Shown in pieces: positions 58,283 through 64,000 of a DNA stretch of 64,000 bases (position 1 is its first letter; every line of letters begins with the position of its first letter). This DNA comes from Scedosporium boydii (Eukaryota; Ascomycota; Sordariomycetes; Microascales; Microascaceae), in the NCBI GenBank assembly GCA_002221725.1, contig NJFT01000122.1:52578-116577 (forward strand), given 5' to 3'. The notes under the pieces were generated by a model. It did no database searches, was not told where the DNA came from, and worked only from the letters and a program-made list of their open reading frames with translations. The translations under genes were made by a program, and so were the position numbers.

Positions 58283-59182
58283 ATGCCACCTAAAGTTGCC
58301 GTCATTACCGGCGCCGCCTCCGGAATTGGCCTCGCACTGACCCGGGACCTCGTCGCCAAGGGGTGGAACGTTGCGATTGGTGATATAAACTCGCAAAGGG
58401 GTGAGGAACTTTCTGCTGAGCTCGGTTCCGCCGTGTGCTTCCATCGTACCGATGTCTCCAGCTGGGAGCAACTCGCAGTGCTGTTCAAGAAAGCCTGGAT
58501 GACGTGGGGTCGAATCGACTTCCATGCTGCAAACGCCGGCATTGACGACAAGGAATCGCTGCATGGGTCAACATCACTGAGCGACGACGAGCCGTCCAAA
58601 CCCGACCTTACGGTGGTCAACGTTGATTTGTTGTCGGTATTTTATGGCGTCCGGCTGGCGACACACTACTTTCGCAAGAATGAAGTCAAAGGGGGTAAGA
58701 TTGTCGTGACGAGCTCGTCCGCAGGCCTGTACGCCTTGGCGCCGCTTCCGCAGTATTCGGCATGCAAACATGCGGTAAGTATTGCGATAAGATGGGAGGA
58801 TTTGAGGGCTACTAGAGAGCTGTGGACTGGCTGACGAGTTCCCCCTCTTCTCTAGCTCGTTGGACTGACAAGGGCAATGGCCCAGCCGCTGCGTGCCGAG
58901 AATATCACGATTAATGCTATCCTCCCCGCATTCGTTATCACCAACCTTGCTCCGGGCTCGCTGAATAGCATTTGGCCCAAGGAGCACACCACTCCCATGT
59001 CGACTATCCTGAGAGCGTTCAATTTATATCTGGATACAGATATGACGGGTCTGATTGGGGAGTGCAGTTTGGAGGAGATCTACTTCAGAATGCAGCCCGA
59101 GTATGCAAACGCCAGCCAGAAATGGATTATTGAAGAAAGTGGAAGTTTGTGGGAGCGGGCATACCCTCCTCCGGAGAGGTGA
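58283..59182 (+). CDS. Short-chain dehydrogenase (15-hydroxyprostaglandin-dehydrogenase-like)
   Basis: Exons 58283-58774 and 58856-59182, phase 0, encode 272 residues. The cofactor motif TGAASGIG lies at 9-16, AIGDIN after strand 2 (an acidic Asp, favouring NAD), NAGI near 94-97, the catalytic serines in VVTSSSAGLY, and YSACKHA with Tyr158 and Lys162 at the end of exon 1. The C-terminus, INAILPAFVITNL, is typical of the 15-PGDH-like SDRs that oxidise secondary alcohols. It shares its promoter with the VAO gene, so the two are likely co-regulated and may act in sequence on the side chain of a phenolic compound (inference). Confidence 0.9.
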
Positions 59183-59514
59183 GGAGAGAGACTAGGCTTC
59201 AAAGCAGAAGACCCGTTACCACTGAGCGATCGAACATAGTGCCCATTGGTGCAGCTTTACATTGTTGCTAGTATATGCTGCAAACATATAACTTGAAGCG
59301 TCTACCCTCTCCTAACGTCCACTTTGTGACCATTAGAAAAAGAGAAGCTGTAAACAGGTCTTCCCGGGTATCAGCTGCATGCCCCTTCCACCGCAGCTAT
59401 TAAGCCTATTTATAAACTCGGCTCTTCTACAGCCAACTAAGTTTAGTGTCCGGGGTTGTTCTAGGGAACAGACACCCTCAGAGAACCTTTCTGAATTTGC
59501 TAAAGGAGTACTTC
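59183..59514. other. Convergent spacer
   Basis: 332 bp between the SDR and C2H2 regulator stop codons. No gene is seen. Confidence 0.5.
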
Positions 59515-61791
59515 TCAATTCGATACAACCCACTGCCGAGATCCCAATAACTCTGACCAGGTATCAACCAAGGCATCATGGACATCCGCGGTCAAAGTAT
59601 GGTTATTTGATGTCGCTATGATGTCATTGTCCATATCATAAAACGATAATGCCTCGCAAATGTTGATCAACAAGGCCATATCATGCTCGTGGATTTCGCT
59701 TTGAAGGCCCGTGTTCATGACGATGGCGAGCCAGCTGCTCATCGCTTTCGCACATTCTGTCGCGCAGCAATGGGTGCGAATACTGAGCAATCTTGACCGC
59801 ACGCGAACCTTGGGACTTGTCAGCCGGTGGGTTGATACTCAGTATGGTTACAACGTACCTCATCAAACCCGGACTTAGCGATGCTGCAAAAGACCTCTGT
59901 GGCAGCAATAACTGCCTCCCGGGAATATAAACTCTCGCTATAGGAGGCATTATTGAGCCTGTTAATCTGTATGATTGCGAATTGCAACAGCATTGCGCCC
60001 TCAAGCTCAGGGTATGACGACGCTGACCCGTCCCAGTAGTCATGGAGCTGGGCCGGCCACAGCATGTGGCAGTTCCTCAATGCTTCAATTAGTGGACCTC
60101 TTGTATTAGTAGCTGATAGGTTGCCATTCTCGTAGTCTTCGAACGAGTTGTAACTGAGTGGACTTGACTTGGCGTGGATGACGGTTTCGAAGACGGCGCA
60201 CACTAGTATAACCCTGCTGAAATTTGACAGATTCTGCAGCAGGTTACACGTATTCACCATGTCCCTGGAAAATAGCCCAAAAAGCACTTTCCGGAGTTTG
60301 ACACGGCTGTCTGAGGATGATGAGAGCCCCTTTGAAAGGCCGTTCATCCCCAAATCCCAGACGCGGTCCTCGCATGGCAGATCAAAGCTGATGGTTTGTG
60401 AACTCAAAGGTATAGAACACCCGAAGCACATGGCCAATGAGACTGATTGCACATAGAACACGAAGGCCGTCCTGCAACGAGGTTAGGAAACCCCGATCTA
60501 GTTAACGAACGCGATTGACCAGCTTACCGCAAGATCTCCTCACGTATCGCCTCGTCTATGCGTCTGTGCGCTTGATCATGCCCGGGTTGACTCATCAAAT
60601 TCAAAATCGCCTGGAATGTGATTAGAAGGGGGTTTGAACATGGCTCCTACATCCCACATACGCTTTTAGCAATCGCCTGCTCCTTAATCGCCCACTGGCG
60701 CTGTTGTTTCGATGTTTGCCAAGCCGCGTATTCTATCAAGAGCACCCTAGTCTGCAATATACGAAGTTGGCTCTAATGAAAATGTGTTAGTATTTATTGG
60801 GTATCCGTAATATTACTTGGCCACTCACTAGGGTCGTTGTTTTTTGTAAACGCTCCACTGCAGACAAGTGGTAGACCTTGGCAAGCCGTTGATATTCCCT
60901 GGTATGCTTCGCACCAAGAGCAGCCATGCTGTACTTCAGTTCTAAGGGGAGACCCCCCTGTCGAATCACTTCCCTATGCAACATCGGAAAGTAAGGGAGG
61001 CAGCTCTCTTGGAATGCAGCAATGCATTCTGTCAGGGCACTGTCTACAGGAGCACCAGGAGTGCCAACCTCAAATGCAATAGTTAGTCAGTTGATACTCC
61101 TAAACCAAAAGAAACGTCGTACTTGATCTAATGTTTGGTCTATGGCCGGCTCCTCGCTAGTAGACAGATGGCAAAAGCCTCCTAGTAATGGCGAGAAATT
61201 TACCGGTTCGGTGCTTTGCACATTAGTGAAAAGTTGTGTCAAACCACTACCCATGCCCGGTCCCGAATCGTGAGACATCTGGTGATCATCGAGCTCGAGA
61301 AAAAAGCTTAGGTCTGGATTTCCATTCTCATGCGTTAGCCAGTTGTTGGTGCCGTGTGGTGTCGATATCTCAACGTCAATCGTGCCCGCTCGCTGAGAAG
61401 GATCCCTCAGGAGCTGGCCGGGGTCTGCATCTAAGGTTGTTGTGCCAGCAGTTCCGAAATCTATATTTCCGGGGGAGGACGACATGCCCGAAATAGCAGA
61501 AATCACAGACCCTCCAGTCTCGGGTTCGCCTAGGGAGGACATGCTAGGCCGCCGAGGCGTGGTCTCGTTGACACTAGTACGAGGCCAAGCTCCCCTTCGA
61601 GGCTTTCGTCGTCGTTTTTGAGGATCCGCGACATGAACTTCCTGGTGTCTTTTTAACACATCCGCGCGATGAAAGCGCATATCACACCCATGATGCTGGC
61701 ACACAAACTGTGGGGGACGGTGTGTAGATTCGTGTCTCCGAAGGTGGTCTTTGCGATGGAAGGACTTGGCACACTTCTTGCAGCGCGGCAT
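59515..61791 (-). CDS. C2H2 zinc-finger transcription factor with fungal-specific domain
   Basis: Six exons, 61791-61123, 61068-60829, 60772-60662, 60610-60528, 60471-59859 and 59808-59515, all phase-compatible, give 669 residues. Two adjacent C2H2 fingers open the protein: Cys4/Cys7/His20/His24 and Cys31/Cys36/His49/His53. A basic stretch QKRRRKPRRG (about 58-67) is a likely nuclear localisation signal. A Ser/Asp-rich region to about 220 is followed by a fungal_trans-like domain (about 223-650): FQESCLPYFPMLHREVIRQGG, YSMAALGAKHTREYQRLA, LQTRVLLIEYAAW and TAFVFYVQSVSLAMCFG. This arrangement (C2H2 pair plus fungal_trans) is common in regulators of catabolic and secondary-metabolite genes. It lies inside the aromatic-oxidoreductase set. 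Confidence 0.85.
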
Positions 61792-62404
61792 GTCCCTGCT
61801 GCCGTAATTCGTCCTCTTCGATTAGGAGCAGGTAGACACAGACTGTCCTCTCCGTTATTGTGAAGCTTCGAATTCGTCAAACTGATCCCAAATTTGACAA
61901 ACAGTGAACCGCATGGCGTTGGATGTGTGTGGCAATGTAATCTGACCCGAAAGTCTGGGGAAGTGCAGCTGAGTGGGAACGTAAGTGGATAATTACCCCG
62001 CAAAAAGGAGGTCCCCCGGTTTCTCAAATGCGCCTGGCCGGGGCGGAAGTGGATGTCGGCATTTACACTTTGCTGTGATTAGCTTGCCAGGCGTTGCATG
62101 TTGGAACTTACCAGGAGCCGCCACTTAAATCAATCGAAGTTAGGTGCTCTTTTCGGGGATACAAGAACCGCTCAGGTTCGTGCCTGTTTGAGTTTCCTTT
62201 ACAGGCCCTTCCCACCAGATAACCATAATACCCAGCAGCCTTGAGAAAAGTATCACTGAGTCTACCAAGCCCCTCGCCGTCCTCGAACGTGTGGCTCTAT
62301 GCCCGGACCCGTCAAGATTGTAGGGTGCCTACAGTTAAGAGGAACCTACTGCTGTTGGTGCTCCACGTCTAGTCTTTACATTATTACCTAGTTGAAGAGT
62401 CTAC
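61792..62404. other. Intergenic region, no gene seen
   Basis: About 0.6 kb; promoter of the C2H2 regulator and 3' flank of the FAD monooxygenase, both on the minus strand. Confidence 0.5.
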
Positions 62405-63802
62405 CTAAGAATACTGAGACCTCCCCTTAACCCCGACTTCCGTACTCTCGAAATTGTCCGGTAGTAGATCTCCTAAGGAGTTTTGAAAGGCCAAAGAAAA
62501 CTCTTTGTCTGTCCTTAACTTTTCGAAAAACTCTTCGCGGCCGCTGCAAATGGCTGGGTCCTCGGAGCACAATCTAAGGTAGTTGCTTTGCGACATTGGA
62601 CTTGTTATATTCAGCCATGTATTACGGCGGGATTCGGCGGCGGCCCTCACGACTGCCTCGTCTTCTCCGCCCTTGATGCAACGCAGAAGTGCATTTCCGA
62701 TAACGACGGCGTCCAGGATTCCCCCCGTTAGACCAAGACCGCCGACTGGGTTGTTGGCCTATGCGAGAAAATCAGAGATGTCAGACGGTGGCTCAGGACT
62801 AATAGAGTGAGGGTTCCAAAAGGGATAGAAGAGTGCTCACATGCGCAGCGTCCCCAACCAACACCACGCGACCTTTTATAAACTCCGCCGCACACCTTTG
62901 ATGAGCCACGTATGGTTTTACCCGGACGAGCTCAAAGTCCTTCGCCCCAGGTAAAAACCTAGAAATTCTAGTCTTTGCACGTTCTCTAACGCTGCGATCA
63001 TCGACAGGGGTGTCGAACTTTTCGCCGTACGCCACGCGCCAAACGTCGCTTAGGCCGGTTCGCGCAATGATGGCCCAGTTGATAGGATCGACAATGAAGT
63101 TGGCTTCTCGATAGCCGCCCTCTTTCTCGAAGTCATATCGCACATCAGCAGCAGTGAAACGATAGTTGCTCCAAGAAAATCCCTCGAAGGGTATGAGGCT
63201 CATTTGCCGCACCGCCGAATTGCAGCCATCGGCACCCACCGCCCAGTCGGCATCGATAACACAGTCCTCCTTGTAATTTTGAATCATAACGCGAACTTTT
63301 CCCTCCAGAGTTTCAACCCCCACACAAGGGGTAGAGAACTTTATGGTGATGCTATTACATCTCCGGATGTGGTCGAGAACGATATGCGCCAATTCGTGCT
63401 GTCCCATTATGAGTACGGCCGGTGTTTCGGCCGTGGGAGTTATCTCTGACCGTGGCGGGCCAAGTGCTGCCAACTCTGTCCCGTCGGCTTTCCTCCAAAC
63501 CGGACCGGCATGGTTAATATACGCGTTCCTTTTTATGTCCTCCAGAATGCCCAACTTTCCAAGCTCGTTTATCACGACGGGCATATACCTAGAGCCCAAA
63601 CAGAAGTGTCAGCATGTCTCCAAGTAGTCGAAGATAATACCACATTGAAAGAAATCCCTTACGCAATGGCTCTGGCAGCATCCAAGATCCCACGGTGTTT
63701 CTCAACCACCAATGTCGACACCCCCTTCTGGCCCAACTTAAGGGCTGTCAAAAGCCCTACAGGCCCAGCCCCAACGATGACAACAGTGTACTTGGTGCTC
63801 AT
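62405..63802 (-). CDS. Class A FAD-dependent aromatic monooxygenase
   Basis: Exons 63802-63663, 63588-62841 and 62758-62405 encode 413 residues. The dinucleotide motif GAGPVG is at 11-16, the DG motif in WAVGADGCNSAVR, and the GD motif in VVLVGDAAHANNPVGGLGLTGG (split at residue 296 by the second intron). This is the PHBH-like fold used by salicylate, hydroxybenzoate and phenol hydroxylases, which use NAD(P)H and O2 to hydroxylate an aromatic ring. The C-terminal 70 residues lack the thioredoxin-like domain of phenol hydroxylases. The start was chosen at ATG 63802. No signal peptide, so cytosolic. With VAO and two SDRs nearby, a phenolic substrate is likely (inference). Confidence 0.9.
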
Positions 63803-64000
63803 ACTTGGATCTTTGCTGAATTGCGGAAAGTTTACTGGTCGTTTTTTGAAGCCAGAAAGAGACGGAAGGCGCCCAGTTATTTGTATACTTTCCGTCGGTC
63901 CTGCCAGCTAACACCGCCCAATATGGCTCGCCTCTTCGTCATCATGATAGAAAGGGAGTATCTAGTTACGGTGGGGGAAAAAAAGGGGGGGGGGGGGGGT
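63803..64000. other. Right edge with A7-G15 homopolymers
   Basis: About 200 bp upstream of the monooxygenase. The window ends in seven A then fifteen G residues and a final T (63978-64000), possibly a natural tract or a low-quality contig edge. Confidence 0.5.

Overview
This window reads as nuclear DNA of a filamentous ascomycete (Pezizomycotina). Most genes carry several short introns (about 45-80 nt) with GTAAGT-like donors and CTAAC/CTGAC-like branch sites. The gene content is typical of these fungi: an AA9 lytic polysaccharide monooxygenase, a GH5 mannanase, a stand-alone cellobiose-dehydrogenase-type cytochrome, a HET-domain gene, DUF3669, a Zn2Cys6 regulator and an adhesin-like TV-repeat protein. 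The plant-biomass enzymes suggest a plant-associated or saprotrophic lifestyle; genus cannot be read from the sequence. I support 26 protein genes plus several decayed remnants. No rRNA, intact tRNA, CRISPR or complete transposon was found.

Layout. 1-7 kb: secreted and wall-related genes (a 5'-truncated secreted-type protein, the CDH-type cytochrome, a GPI-type protein with a splice or frame problem, and an endo-beta-mannanase). 8.6-20.7 kb: a DUF3669 protein with kinase-like motifs, a TV-repeat adhesin-like protein, and a divergent pair made of a TPR-ankyrin-TIR-like protein (minus) and an AAA+ ATPase (plus). 21-28.9 kb: a single-pass membrane protein, a gamma-glutamylcyclotransferase-like protein, a truncated HET gene and a flavin monooxygenase. 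30-40 kb: an MFS anion transporter, an alpha/beta hydrolase and a ferroportin-like metal exporter flanked by two decayed copies of one unknown gene, beside a gene-poor stretch with a tRNA-like B box. 40.5-50 kb: an uncharacterised acidic protein, the conserved Dim1 rRNA dimethyltransferase, a PQ-loop membrane protein, the AA9 enzyme and a LURP-one-like protein. 51-63.8 kb: a compact set of two short-chain dehydrogenases, a Zn2Cys6 regulator, a vanillyl-alcohol-oxidase-type flavoenzyme, a C2H2 regulator and a class A FAD monooxygenase.

How the genes may work together. The cytochrome, the AA9 enzyme and the mannanase are all secreted and belong to plant cell wall attack; the cytochrome is a plausible electron carrier for the LPMO. 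The right-hand set looks like a regulated catabolic cluster for phenolic compounds: VAO oxidises a para-substituted phenol, the SDRs act on alcohol or carbonyl groups, and the FAD monooxygenase hydroxylates an aromatic ring. A 20-bp tandem repeat in the VAO/SDR divergent promoter is a candidate regulator site. The TIR-like/AAA+ pair is the best candidate for an undescribed signalling or self-defence module. Functions come from motif recognition only; exon boundaries were inferred by hand from splice consensus and reading frame.
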